From positions 1 to 64,000 of the forward strand of contig NBMY01000074.1 of the NCBI GenBank assembly GCA_002212985.1: a DNA stretch of 64,000 nucleotides, read 5' to 3'. The stretch comes from Sphingobacteriales bacterium TSM_CSS (GTDB lineage Bacteria; Bacteroidota; Bacteroidia; Chitinophagales; UBA2359). The notes beneath the pieces are model-generated. The model had not been told where the DNA came from, made no database searches, and worked only from the letters and a program-made list of their open reading frames with translations. The position numbers were made by a program, and so were the translations under genes. Of the stretch, positions 16,549 through 25,907 are shown piece after piece (the stretch's first letter is position 1; every line of letters starts with the position of its first letter).

Positions 16549-18762
16549 ATGAATACAGTTGCAGAAGACAGATTGCACAACGCTTTAAAAGAGTATTTCG
16601 GGTTTAGCGGTTTTAAAGGCAACCAAACAGCTATTATTAAAAGCATTTTGCAAGGCAAAGATACGCTGGTAATTATGCCCACAGGCGGCGGTAAATCTTT
16701 GTGTTACCAGTTACCTGCAATTTTGAGCGAAGGCACCGCCCTTATAATTTCCCCGCTTATTGCGCTCATGAAAAACCAGGTAGATTTAATGCGGGGTTAC
16801 AGCAGTCAGGATAACATAGCCCACTTTTTAAACTCATCGCTCAGCCGCACCGAAGCAAAAAAGGTAAAGGAAGACCTTACAAATGGGCACACCAAAATGC
16901 TATACATTGCCCCCGAAACCCTTACCAAACAAGACAGTATTGATTTTTTCAGGCAACTCAAAGTGTCGTTTGTGGCCGTTGACGAAGCCCACTGTATATC
17001 GGAATGGGGGCACGATTTCAGGCCCGAATACCGACGCATACGCAAAATGGTAGATGCCATTGACATTGATGCCCCTATTATGGCACTTACGGCAACAGCC
17101 ACGCCCAAAGTGCGCGACGACATTATTAAAAACCTTCAGCTTAAAACTCCCGAAATTTACAGCTCTTCCTTTAACCGCCCCAACCTGTATTACGAAATAA
17201 GGCCAAAAGGAAAAAAAGACGAGGTGATAAAACAAATTACCCGCTTTATAAAAGAAAACCCCAACAAATCGGGCATTATCTATTGCCTTAACCGCAAAAC
17301 CACCGAAGAACTGGCCCAAATTCTGAATGCCAACAACATAAAAGCCGCGCCTTACCATGCCGGATTGGAAGCACCTGTGCGCTCCATGTATCAGGACCAG
17401 TTTTTAATGGAAGAAATACAGGTAATAGTAGCCACCATAGCCTTTGGCATGGGCATAGATAAACCTGATGTGCGGTTTGTAATACATTACAACATGCCCA
17501 AAAGCCTTGAAAACTATTACCAGGAAACCGGCCGCGCCGGCCGCGACGGTATGGAAGGCCGCTGTGTAGGTTTCTTTTCTTATGACGACATGACCAAGCT
17601 GGAAAAATTTATGCGCGATAAAACCGTAGCCGAGCGCGAAGTGGGCGGCCAGCATTTGGCAGAAGTAGTAAATTACAGCGAGCTGGCATCGTGCCGCCGC
17701 CGGTTTCTGCTTCACTATTTTGGCGAAATGTATGACGAACAACATTGCAACAAAGGCTGTGACAACTGCACCCAGCCCAAAGACCGCATAGAGGTAGGAC
17801 CCGATATTGCTACCGTACTGAATGCGGTGATTGAATTGCAGGAAAACTTTGACAGCAAATACCTGCTCAAGTTTTTAATGGGTAAAAAAACGCAGGAAAT
17901 TATTGATTTCAGGCACGACCAGCTTAAATATTTTGGTAAAGGCGAGCAACAAGACAAAATGTACTGGAAATCGGTATTAAACCATGCCCTGCTGCGTAAT
18001 TTCCTGAAGAAAGATATTGAAAAATACGGATTGCTTAAACTGAGCGCCGAAGGCAAAGATTTCCTCAAAAACCCGCAATCTGTTAAAATAGCCATTAACC
18101 AATCTTACGATACCGATGCTGCTACAGCCGAAGAAGCCGATGTGCAACTGCAAAAAGGTGCCGTTTTAGACCCCGCCCTGCTAAACCTGCTCAAAAGCCT
18201 GCGCCGCGAAGTAGCCAAAAAGAAACAAGTACCAACTTATGTGGTGTTTCAAGACCGCTCATTGGAAGAAATGGCTACCTATTACCCCATTACCCCCGAA
18301 GAACTGGAACGCATAAACGGTGTTAGCAAAGGAAAATACCTGAAATACGGACGACCGTTTATAGAGGCCATTAAAAAATATGTAGAGGAAAATGACATTA
18401 TGCGCGCCGAAGACTTTGTAATGAAATCGGTGGCCAGCAAATCAAAAGATAAAATCTACATAATCCAAAACATTGACAAACAAATACCTCTCGAAAATAT
18501 TGCCAACTACCTGGGGTTAACCATGTTTGAACTGATTACCGAAATTGAAAAAATTGTTGACTCGGGAACCAAGCTCAATGTAGATTACCACCTCAACAAC
18601 CTGCTTGACCAGGATGCGCAGGAAGAACTGTTTGATTACTTTATGCACACCAATGCCGATACCATTGACGGTGCACTTAAAGAACTGAACGAAGACAATG
18701 AGTACAGCGAGGAAGAAATAAGACTCATGCGCATTAAATTTATATCGGAAGTAGCCCATTAG
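16549..18762 (+). CDS. recQ: ATP-dependent DNA helicase RecQ
   Basis: 737 aa. Walker A PTGGGKS at 44-50, DEAH at 145-148, helicase C domain with QETGRAGRDG, then the RecQ zinc motif (CRRRFLL...CNKGCDNC) and winged helix, and an HRDC domain around 545-620 (SLEEMATYYP...INGVSKGK). A C-terminal extension of ~110 residues follows, typical of Bacteroidota RecQ. It unwinds recombination and replication intermediates 3' to 5'. It has a long leader: a near-match -7 element (TATCTTCG, 16345-16352) lies about 195 bases upstream, and the 293-base gap before it otherwise shows nothing. Confidence 0.97.
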   Translation: MNTVAEDRLHNALKEYFGFSGFKGNQTAIIKSILQGKDTLVIMPTGGGKSLCYQLPAILSEGTALIISPLIALMKNQVDLMRGYSSQDNIAHFLNSSLSRTEAKKVKEDLTNGHTKMLYIAPETLTKQDSIDFFRQLKVSFVAVDEAHCISEWGHDFRPEYRRIRKMVDAIDIDAPIMALTATATPKVRDDIIKNLQLKTPEIYSSSFNRPNLYYEIRPKGKKDEVIKQITRFIKENPNKSGIIYCLNRKTTEELAQILNANNIKAAPYHAGLEAPVRSMYQDQFLMEEIQVIVATIAFGMGIDKPDVRFVIHYNMPKSLENYYQETGRAGRDGMEGRCVGFFSYDDMTKLEKFMRDKTVAEREVGGQHLAEVVNYSELASCRRRFLLHYFGEMYDEQHCNKGCDNCTQPKDRIEVGPDIATVLNAVIELQENFDSKYLLKFLMGKKTQEIIDFRHDQLKYFGKGEQQDKMYWKSVLNHALLRNFLKKDIEKYGLLKLSAEGKDFLKNPQSVKIAINQSYDTDAATAEEADVQLQKGAVLDPALLNLLKSLRREVAKKKQVPTYVVFQDRSLEEMATYYPITPEELERINGVSKGKYLKYGRPFIEAIKKYVEENDIMRAEDFVMKSVASKSKDKIYIIQNIDKQIPLENIANYLGLTMFELITEIEKIVDSGTKLNVDYHLNNLLDQDAQEELFDYFMHTNADTIDGALKELNEDNEYSEEEIRLMRIKFISEVAH

Positions 18763-19001
18763 TGCCATTTTTGCCTTCAAGCCCAAATAAATCTAAATAT
18801 AGTGCCCACATACGGCAAATGTCGGTGCTTTGGTTGTCATGGCACAGCCCGCCGGCAGGTACGCTTTGTTTGGCTTGCAACAGCGAATAAGTCGGGCAGT
18901 ATGCTGTATAAATACTTAACGGGGTAATGAGGGCAGCACCCCAACACTACCCGTTATACCGGACAAAACAGGCTACAAAAAACTCAACCACAATGTACCT
19001 G

Positions 19002-19040
19002 CAATGTGCCAATTCTTTACAGTACGGCGGTGGCACATTG
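19002..19040. repeat. Perfect 10-bp inverted repeat upstream of the HU promoter
   Basis: CAATGTGCCA (19002-19011) and TGGCACATTG (19031-19040) with a 19-base loop, ending 56 bases before the HU -7 element. It could be a hairpin or two half-sites for a dimeric regulator. Confidence 0.6.
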
Positions 19041-19096
19041 AAAATATAAAAATTTAACGTTTTTACAAACGCCTACAAATCAATCAAAAACATTTT

Positions 19097-19104
19097 TACC
19101 TTTG
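19097..19104 (+). promoter_or_regulatory. -7 element of the HU gene
   Basis: TACCTTTG matches TAnnTTTG. It lies 133 bases before the ATG, implying a leader of about 125 nt, long for such a small gene. Confidence 0.55.
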
Positions 19105-19236
19105 TACAGCTATAACCCATAACCTAATTCTACCGGCACCCATAACCAAACCTTGCCGCAAAGCAGGTAAGCCGCAACAGAAAACTTAGTAAAAGAACAA
19201 ACATTACATATCACTAACCCATCAAATTATGTAACT

Positions 19237-19557
19237 ATGAGAAAAGCAGATTTAATCACAAAAATTGCAGAAAAAACCGGCATTTCAAAAGTAGATGTGC
19301 TGGTGTCATTAGAAACCTTTTTTAAGGAAGTGAAAGAATCGCTTTCGGTAGGAGAAAATGTTTACATACGTGGTTTTGGCAGTTTTGTCACCAAAAAACG
19401 GGCAAAAAAAATAGGCCGAAACATAACTAAAAACGAAGTAATAGAAATTCCCGAACAACATGTGCCGTTTTTTAAACCCGCCAAAGTTTTTGTAGAATCT
19501 ATTAAAAAAAGCAAAAGCGGTAAAAAAAGAAAACCCGCCGCCCCCGACAACAAGTAA
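19237..19557 (+). CDS. HU/IHF-family DNA-binding protein
   Basis: 106 aa. The N-terminal helices (MRKADLITKIAEKTGISK) and the beta-arm core GENVYIRGFGSFVTKKR define the family. The usual RNP(x)TG arm tip is replaced by a different stretch (RNITKNEVIEIPEQHVPFFKPAK), common in Bacteroidota HU paralogues. A Lys-rich C-terminal tail extends past residue 90. It bends DNA as a dimer and packs the nucleoid. HU versus IHF subunit cannot be decided from sequence. Followed after 113 bases by a TPR gene, probably a separate unit or weakly coupled. Confidence 0.95.
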   Translation: MRKADLITKIAEKTGISKVDVLVSLETFFKEVKESLSVGENVYIRGFGSFVTKKRAKKIGRNITKNEVIEIPEQHVPFFKPAKVFVESIKKSKSGKKRKPAAPDNK

Positions 19558-19670
19558 TATAGCAACCCCATAAACTTGCAGAAAAGATTTTACAGTTAAT
19601 TGGTCAAATCTCGCAAAACCGGCATTATAAAAACAGTTTACTACCGCCTACCCCATCTAAATTTTACTGC

Positions 19671-20555
19671 ATGACCTTTCATAAAGGACAAACCGCCCTT
19701 GTTGTTTTTTGCATTGCCCTGGTACTTACATTGTATTTCTGGGGAAAACGAACCGGCAATGCTCCCGCTACAGACAACTCTATGCCGGCTGCAGGTATGC
19801 CCGCTGCCATGGCAGACTCTCTGCCCCAAGCGGCTAAAACACAGCTCAATATTGCACAACTGGCGCAAAACATGAAAGCCAAACTAAGTAAAACCGGCGC
19901 CGATAGTATTGCCTATTGGGAAAAACAAGTACAAACCAGCCCCGATGCAATTGCTAAAGCCCGTGCATTAAAAGAAATTGCCCGGCTTTGGGAAAAAGAA
20001 AGATATGTTGAATTGAGCGCATACTATTACCACCTCATGGCCCAAGCAGACTCTACCCGCAACAACTGGTTGGAAGCAGCAAACAGACAGGCCGACGCCT
20101 TTCAGATAGCTGCTGACTCAACCATGCGCATGTATTTGATTGAAAACGCCATTGATGCCTACGAGAAAACCCTCCGTTTCGACACGTCACAAACCGAGGT
20201 TAAAGTAAACTTGGCCAACTGCTACTTCGACGGCTACCCCAATATGCCACCAATGGTTATGAAAGGGGTAATGATGCTTAGAGAGGTTACCGCAAAAGAC
20301 TCTACCAATGTTGGCGCTAACCTGTCATTGGGAAGAATGTCTATTATGTCGGGGCAGTTTGACAAAGCCGTTAACCGTTTCCAAACCGTTTTGCGCAAAG
20401 ATGCCGCCAATGCCGAAGCCTACTACTACCTCGGCGAAGCCTATGCAGCCATGGGGCAAAAAGAAAAAGCAAGAGAGGCGTTTGAAAATTGTAAAAAATT
20501 GGTGAAAAACCCTACCTTTGCAACCCAATTAGACGAATACATCAAAAAATTGTAA
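19671..20555 (+). CDS. Membrane-anchored TPR-repeat protein
   Basis: 294 aa. One N-terminal transmembrane segment (about residues 8-24) anchors a periplasmic or cytoplasmic helical domain with several tetratricopeptide repeats; the clearest are around residues 165-200 (NAIDAYEKTLRFD) and 225-285 (DKAVNRFQTVLRKDAANAEAYYYLGEAYAAMGQ). TPRs mediate protein-protein contacts. Partner unknown. It sits between HU and the mini ribosomal-type protein. Confidence 0.8.
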   Translation: MTFHKGQTALVVFCIALVLTLYFWGKRTGNAPATDNSMPAAGMPAAMADSLPQAAKTQLNIAQLAQNMKAKLSKTGADSIAYWEKQVQTSPDAIAKARALKEIARLWEKERYVELSAYYYHLMAQADSTRNNWLEAANRQADAFQIAADSTMRMYLIENAIDAYEKTLRFDTSQTEVKVNLANCYFDGYPNMPPMVMKGVMMLREVTAKDSTNVGANLSLGRMSIMSGQFDKAVNRFQTVLRKDAANAEAYYYLGEAYAAMGQKEKAREAFENCKKLVKNPTFATQLDEYIKKL

Positions 20556-20575
20556 ACACATAAAACCCAAGTGTT

Positions 20576-20668
20576 ATGCCTTGCGGAAAAAAACGAAAAA
20601 GACATAAAATTGCCACCCACAAACGCAAAAAACGCCTAAGAAAAAACAGGCATAAAAAGAAGAAATAA
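20576..20668 (+). CDS. 30-aa AURKAIP1/COX24-domain protein (mS38-like)
   Basis: ATG 20576 to TAA 20668, too short for most gene callers. The product is almost entirely Lys/Arg/His with conserved blocks HKIATHKRKKRLRKNRHK. This matches the AURKAIP1/COX24 family (mitochondrial ribosomal protein mS38) known as a tiny conserved Bacteroidota protein, so a ribosome-associated role is likely. It follows the TPR gene by 20 bases, suggesting co-transcription, and is followed by a short AAGAAG/CTTCTT stem and a T-rich tract. Confidence 0.85.
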   Translation: MPCGKKRKRHKIATHKRKKRLRKNRHKKKK

Positions 20669-21102
20669 CCTTCTTAGTCTGCGGCTTTTTGCCCATACCT
20701 GCCTGTAACCGCGATTATTAGCTGCCCCGATTTATTTTTCCGTTGCCACATATAATTTGTTGCAGCAGAAAAAAGGGGAGTGGTTTTTCCCAAAAAAACA
20801 GAATGCGCTGCAATGTTGTCCATACAAAGCAGGTGTTCTGTTTTTTTTGCAAAAAAATAACAAATTACAGGCAGACTTTTGTAAAACTTGCCAATATTGG
20901 CATAATTTTACGGCCAACCCCAAGGCAGTATTTTGCCCGCCACTTAAACTGCAAGTAAAAAAACAACCTTACCAACCGCTGCCATGTGCAAATGCACAAG
21001 GCTCGCCCCGCCTTTATGCCGGGTAGGGCAGGGTTGCCATGCAGCTGAAGTTGGTATGTATAAATAAAGGTGCTTTTGCAGATATTAGCAAAAAACAACA
21101 AC
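20669..21102. other. 434-base non-coding region before the RNase G gene
   Basis: No convincing coding frame. It contains long A and T runs and a short stem right after the preceding stop. The RNase G transcript may have a long leader, as rne/rng mRNAs do in other bacteria for autoregulation, but no specific structure was recognised. Confidence 0.5.
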
Positions 21103-22653
21103 TTGAATAAGGACCTTATTTTAGATGTTACTTCAGACGGCATTGAAATTGCCCTGCTGGAAGAAGACCAACTGGTAGAACTGCACCAGGAGAAAAACGA
21201 CAATCAGTTTGGCGTTGGCGATATTTTTGTTGCCAAGGTAAAAAAAACCGTGGCCGGACTGAATGCTGCATTTGTAGATATTGGTTTTGGTAAAGACGCT
21301 TTTTTGCATTACTCCGATTTAAGCCCGCAAATGTTATCGGTAAAAAAATATACCGAACATACTGTTAACGGCAAACAAAACAGCCCCCATCTTAACCACT
21401 TTGAACTGGAGCCTGATATAGTAAAAACCGGTAAAATTTCTGATGTGCTGAACCGCCGCGATATTTTGCTGGTACAAGTGCTGAAAGAACCCATTTCAAC
21501 AAAAGGTCCCCGCCTTAGTTGTGAAATATCGCTTGCCGGCCGCTTTGTGGTGCTAACGCCGTTCAACAATGTGGTTTCGGTTTCGCGAAAAATAAAATCG
21601 GCCGAAGAGCGCACACGGTTGCAACGCTTAGCCGAAAGCATTAAACCCAAAAATTTCGGGTTAATTGTGCGCACTGCCGCCGAAAATCATAAGGTTGCCG
21701 AACTACACGAAGACATAGAAGCGCAGTTTGCCAAATGGCAGCAAATTTTCAATGAACTCAAAAACGCCACCCCGCCTCAGAAAATTATGAGCGAAATGGG
21801 CAAGGCATCGGGTATTTTGCGCGATTTGCTTAGCCCCTCGTTTACCCGCGTTGTGGTAAATGACAAAAACGTAGCGCAGGAGGTTAGCAGCTATATTAGC
21901 GAAATAGAACCCGGCGCCGAAAAAATAGTGTCGTATTATACGGGCAAAGTGCCTGTTTTTGACTACTACAAGGTAACCAAGCAAATAAAATCGGCATTTG
22001 GTAAAACAGTTAACCTGGCAAGCGGTGCATACATTGTAATTGAACATACCGAAGCCCTGCATGTAATTGACGTTAACAGCGGCCATAAAATGACCACTTC
22101 GGGCAGCCAGGAAACCAATGCCCTTACCGTAAACCTCGAAGCCGTATCGGAAATTGCCCGGCAACTGCGGCTGCGCGACCTGGGCGGCATTATTATTATT
22201 GATTTTATTGACATGAAGTCGGTTGAGAACCGAAAAATGGTGATGCGCAGAATGGAAGAAAGCATGCAACCCGACCGGGCAAAGCATACCATTTTACCCC
22301 TCAGCCAGTTTGGCATCATGCAAATTACCCGCGAGCGCGTGCGTCCCGAAATACAAATTGCCACTGCCGAAGTTTGCCCCACCTGCCGCGGAACCGGAAG
22401 GATTAAAGCAACCATTTTGCTCATTGACGAAATTGAAAACAACCTCAGCTATCTGCTCAATGAACTGGATTATCAGCAACTTAAACTATCAGTGCACCCA
22501 TTTGTTGATGCCTATATTAAAAAAGGCATCATCTCGCGCCAATGGAAATGGTTTTGGACACACAAAAAATGGGTTTCGGTAACTGCAAACAACAACTACT
22601 CCTTAACCGAGTACCGCTTTTTTAATGCACAAAGCGAAGAAATAAAACTGTAA
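21103..22653 (+). CDS. rng: Ribonuclease E/G family endoribonuclease
   Basis: 516 aa from a TTG at 21103; a GTG at 21070 would add 11 residues. The TTG is preferred because Bacteroidota homologues begin (M)NKELI-type, matching NKDLILDVTSDG here. An S1 RNA-binding domain spans about 35-130, interrupted by the usual insert. The catalytic metal-binding acids lie in HVIDVNSG and IIIDFIDM, and the zinc-link CPTC follows. The RNase E scaffold domain is missing, so RNase G-like. It processes rRNA and initiates mRNA decay. Usually encoded near HU in this phylum, as here. Confidence 0.93.
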   Translation: MNKDLILDVTSDGIEIALLEEDQLVELHQEKNDNQFGVGDIFVAKVKKTVAGLNAAFVDIGFGKDAFLHYSDLSPQMLSVKKYTEHTVNGKQNSPHLNHFELEPDIVKTGKISDVLNRRDILLVQVLKEPISTKGPRLSCEISLAGRFVVLTPFNNVVSVSRKIKSAEERTRLQRLAESIKPKNFGLIVRTAAENHKVAELHEDIEAQFAKWQQIFNELKNATPPQKIMSEMGKASGILRDLLSPSFTRVVVNDKNVAQEVSSYISEIEPGAEKIVSYYTGKVPVFDYYKVTKQIKSAFGKTVNLASGAYIVIEHTEALHVIDVNSGHKMTTSGSQETNALTVNLEAVSEIARQLRLRDLGGIIIIDFIDMKSVENRKMVMRRMEESMQPDRAKHTILPLSQFGIMQITRERVRPEIQIATAEVCPTCRGTGRIKATILLIDEIENNLSYLLNELDYQQLKLSVHPFVDAYIKKGIISRQWKWFWTHKKWVSVTANNNYSLTEYRFFNAQSEEIKL

Positions 22654-22897
22654 CCGTAAAAACAAGCGTCGGTTGTGCCGCTACGGGCCAAAAAAGCAAT
22701 AAAAAAATTAGCAGTCCAACCCCTCTTTTTTGGGCATGGATTAACCGTTTTTGGGAAATGTTTTTATTTGAAAAGCTTTGTTTTACAGAAATTTACAAAA
22801 ACTAAATGGATTTAATTTTATAATAAATTTCATAAATAAAGTCAGATGTCTAACGATATTTTTTTTCTTGAGCAGGTGCGAAAATGATTGTTTTTCG

Positions 22898-22905
22898 TAC
22901 ATTTG
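22898..22905 (+). promoter_or_regulatory. -7 element of the glycosyltransferase operon
   Basis: TACATTTG matches TAnnTTTG, 92 bases before the preferred ATG 22997. Confidence 0.45.
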
Positions 22906-22996
22906 TTTTCATTTTTGAAGTATTACATCAGTGACTTTGCAAGCTAAACTGCCTCTAAATAGCAGAAGCAAACAGCAACAGCCAAAAAATACGCTC

Positions 22997-24319
22997 ATGC
23001 CCAGAGTACTGCGAATAATTAACAGGTTGAACTTAGGCGGACCCACCTTTAATGCCGCCCTTCTCACCAAATACCTTTCACCCGAATATGAAACCCTGCT
23101 GGTGGCCGGTATGAAAGAAGAGGCCGAAGCCAGTTCGGAATTTATTTTGAACCATCTGGGCATAGAACCCCTGTATATTTCCGATATGTACCGGACGGTA
23201 AACCCCCTTCGGGATTTACCCGCCTATCGTCAAATGAAAAAAATTATTCAGCAATTTAAGCCCGATATTGTGCATACCCACGCCGCAAAAGCCGGCGCAT
23301 TGGGAAGGTTAGCTGCCATAGATTGCCGCGTACCCGTGGTGGTACATACGTTTCACGGACATGTATTTCACTCTTATTTCGGGCCGCTCAAAACCCGCCT
23401 TTATCTTGAAATAGAACGTTGGTTGGCAAAAGGAAGCAGCAAAATCATTGCCATCAGCCAATCGCAGAAAAACGAACTGAGCCAGACCTATAAAGTTTGC
23501 CCCGAAGGTCATATAGAGGTTATACCGCTTGGTTTTGACCTTAGCCGGTTTCAAACCGGGCAAATTGACAAGCGCATTGACTTTAGGCAGCGCTACAAAA
23601 TTGCCGATGACGAAATTGCCATTGGAATTATTGGCCGTCTGGTACCCGTTAAAAACCACCATCTTTTTCTGCGCGCGCTTAAAGAAGTGTGGAACACCAC
23701 CACCCAAAAAGTGCGCGCCTTTGTTGTAGGCGATGGCGAAGAGCGGCAGTCGCTTATGCAGTTGGCCGGCGAACTTGGCATACCCTTTACCACCCCCGAA
23801 ACCCAAGGGCAACAAACCGCCCCCCTTACCTTTACCTCGTGGATAAAGGAAGTGGACGAAGTATATGCCGGTATTGATATCGTAGCGCTCTCATCACTAA
23901 ACGAAGGTACGCCTGTAAGCCTTATAGAAGCACAGGCAGCCAACAAACCCATTGTTACCACCAATGTAGGGGGGGTATGCGATGTGGTATTGCCCAACAA
24001 AACCGCCTTGCTGGCAGCAGCGGGCAATATGGAACAGTTTGCCCGGCAACTGCTTAAACTGACAGAAAACGAAGCGCTGCGGCATCGGCTGGGTAAAAGC
24101 GGCAGCAACTTTGTACTGCGCAAATACCACTACACGCGGCTGGTAAATGATATGGATAACCTCTACGGCAAACTGCTGTGGCAAGCCAAACATTTGGATA
24201 TGCCCGCCAAAAGCAAACCCCTGCCCGCCAATCAACCTCTTGAACTTGCCGGCGCAATGGCTTCGGTAAGTGCTATGCAGGCAAGCAGTACAGCGGTAAA
24301 CGGCTTTTCCCGAAAATGA
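22997..24319 (+). CDS. Glycosyltransferase family 4 (GT-B fold)
   Basis: 440 aa from ATG 22997 (a GTG at 22931 would add 22 polar residues). The N-terminal Rossmann domain begins LRIINRLNLGGPTFNAALL and includes DIVHTHAAKAGALGR; the C-terminal nucleotide-sugar domain shows IGIIGRLVPVKNH and the donor-binding SLNEGTPVSLIEAQAANKP. These are WbnH/WcaJ-like EPS or O-antigen glycosyltransferase features. It precedes a WecA/MraY-type transferase by 67 bases, so the two probably build lipid-linked glycan together. Acceptor unknown. Confidence 0.9.
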   Translation: MPRVLRIINRLNLGGPTFNAALLTKYLSPEYETLLVAGMKEEAEASSEFILNHLGIEPLYISDMYRTVNPLRDLPAYRQMKKIIQQFKPDIVHTHAAKAGALGRLAAIDCRVPVVVHTFHGHVFHSYFGPLKTRLYLEIERWLAKGSSKIIAISQSQKNELSQTYKVCPEGHIEVIPLGFDLSRFQTGQIDKRIDFRQRYKIADDEIAIGIIGRLVPVKNHHLFLRALKEVWNTTTQKVRAFVVGDGEERQSLMQLAGELGIPFTTPETQGQQTAPLTFTSWIKEVDEVYAGIDIVALSSLNEGTPVSLIEAQAANKPIVTTNVGGVCDVVLPNKTALLAAAGNMEQFARQLLKLTENEALRHRLGKSGSNFVLRKYHYTRLVNDMDNLYGKLLWQAKHLDMPAKSKPLPANQPLELAGAMASVSAMQASSTAVNGFSRK

Positions 24320-24386
24320 GCAAATAAACACATACATCAACAAAGAATTTCCGATGTAGCCCCACAGGCCCGGGAGTGAACGCAAC

Positions 24387-25496
24387 ATGCAGTCAGATTT
24401 AACCCCGCTTCCTTTTCTTGTTTATGGCGCATATGGCATAATTGCAACTGCCTTTGCAGCAATAGTAAATTATCTGCTGCTGCGGTCAATTAAAAATATT
24501 GGCATAAAAAGCAACCTCTCTCACAACGGAAACGGGCACGCCAATCTGGTGCGCTGGGCCTCGCAAACCAAACCTACATTGGGTGGTTTTTCGTTTTTCA
24601 TTCTTTTTTTGCTCTCGGTAAGTTCTTATTACCTGCTTCCGTTTAAAAACAATGCATTGCCTGTGCGCGAACTGTTTGCGTTGTTGGGAAGTGTTTCCAT
24701 TGGTTTTGTAGTGGGGCTGGTTGACGACTCTTTTCACATGCCGCCAATGTTTAAATTTGCGGGGCAATTGCTTTGTTCGCTGCTTATGATAAGCATGGGC
24801 GTTTACATAAACGTATCGGGAGTATGGGGTATAGATGCTTTGTTTACTGCCTTCTGGGTGGTGGGCATTATGAATGCAATAAATATGCTGGATAATATGG
24901 ACGGCATAGCTGCTACTGTTGCTGCGGGTATTCTTGCCTGTGCCATTGTTATTTTATACTTGCAAGGCAATTTTACCGGTTTTTACGCCATTGTTTTTGT
25001 TGGCGTGCTGGCTGCTTTGCTGGGCTTTTTATTTTTTAACTGGTATCCGTCAAAAATGTATATGGGCGATTCGGGCAGCCAGTTTTTAGGCGCTTTGCTG
25101 GCTTTTGCCGGCATTTTGCTGGTTTGGCCGCAATACCGCCCTGCCAATGTTGCCGGTTTTTACCTGCCCCAGTTTGTATTGCCTGCCGTTATTTTTGCAC
25201 TGCCTATTATAGATACCACCACGGTTTTTGTGTATCGCCTTGCCCGCAAGCAATCGCCCTTTACCGGCGGACGCGACCATACCACACACCACCTGGTTTA
25301 TTTCGGATTAACCGATAAAGCCGTAGCCGGACTTGCTGCAATTGTATCGGCATTATCGGCAGCCGTTACGGTGGCAATGGTAAAACGCTATGAAGAAAAC
25401 CCGTACTCGTTTCCGTTGGTGGCGGCTTTGTATTGGTTGGTGCTGTTTGTAACCATACAGTATTTATACCGCATCGGGAAAAAAAAACACGGTTAA
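24387..25496 (+). CDS. WecA/MraY-family undecaprenyl-phosphate glycosyl-1-P transferase
   Basis: 369 aa, about ten to eleven transmembrane segments. Family signatures: catalytic aspartates in GLVDDSF, the MLDNMDG motif, the YMGDSG motif and a GGRDHTTHH histidine motif. It transfers a sugar-1-phosphate (GlcNAc-1-P in WecA) to undecaprenyl phosphate, the first step of a surface polysaccharide. The HTTHH motif and lack of peptidoglycan genes nearby favour WecA-like over MraY. Cotranscribed with the preceding glycosyltransferase and perhaps with the fluoride channel 34 bases on. Confidence 0.9.
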   Translation: MQSDLTPLPFLVYGAYGIIATAFAAIVNYLLLRSIKNIGIKSNLSHNGNGHANLVRWASQTKPTLGGFSFFILFLLSVSSYYLLPFKNNALPVRELFALLGSVSIGFVVGLVDDSFHMPPMFKFAGQLLCSLLMISMGVYINVSGVWGIDALFTAFWVVGIMNAINMLDNMDGIAATVAAGILACAIVILYLQGNFTGFYAIVFVGVLAALLGFLFFNWYPSKMYMGDSGSQFLGALLAFAGILLVWPQYRPANVAGFYLPQFVLPAVIFALPIIDTTTVFVYRLARKQSPFTGGRDHTTHHLVYFGLTDKAVAGLAAIVSALSAAVTVAMVKRYEENPYSFPLVAALYWLVLFVTIQYLYRIGKKKHG

Positions 25497-25530
25497 CCGG
25501 TACTATCAAACCCATTTTATCCCTTCCAAC

Positions 25531-25902
25531 ATGAACGATTACCTGCTTGTGTTTGTGGGCGGCGGCTTGGGCAGCATGGCGCGCTTTGCTTTGTCGAGGT
25601 TTAATGCTTTGGGCGCTACCCCCTTGCCATTAGGAACTCTGGCTGCCAATATACTAAGCAGTTGTATTTTGGGGCTGGTAGTAGGATTGGTAAGCGCACG
25701 CAGCCATATTTCGCCATCGGTAAGGGTATTTTTTGCAGTGGGTTTTTGCGGCGGGTTCAGTACTTTTTCAACTTTCAGTTTCGAAACTTTTTACTTTCTT
25801 AAAACCGGGCAGCCGGGATATGCCCTGCTAAATGTGATTCTGAGCGTTTTGGGCTGCTTAGGCGGCGTATATGTGGGTTTTTACTTTCAAAAACATACCT
25901 GA
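25531..25902 (+). CDS. crcB: Fluoride ion channel FluC/CrcB
   Basis: 123 aa, four transmembrane helices. The family signatures GGGLGSMARF near the N-terminus and GFCGGFSTFSTFSFE around 71-85 (Phe-box and sodium site) are complete. Dual-topology dimers export fluoride. It sits 5 bases before the pyroglutamyl-peptidase gene. No fluoride riboswitch was recognised upstream, where only 34 bases separate it from the previous gene. Confidence 0.95.
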   Translation: MNDYLLVFVGGGLGSMARFALSRFNALGATPLPLGTLAANILSSCILGLVVGLVSARSHISPSVRVFFAVGFCGGFSTFSTFSFETFYFLKTGQPGYALLNVILSVLGCLGGVYVGFYFQKHT

Positions 25903-25907
25903 TAACC

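Larger units (their letters stand above)
18763..19236. other. 474-base intergenic region before the HU gene
   Basis: No open frame with protein-like features. It contains an imperfect stem at about 18918-18955, a perfect 10-bp inverted repeat (19002-19040) and the HU promoter -7 element at 19097. The rest is unexplained. Confidence 0.6.
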
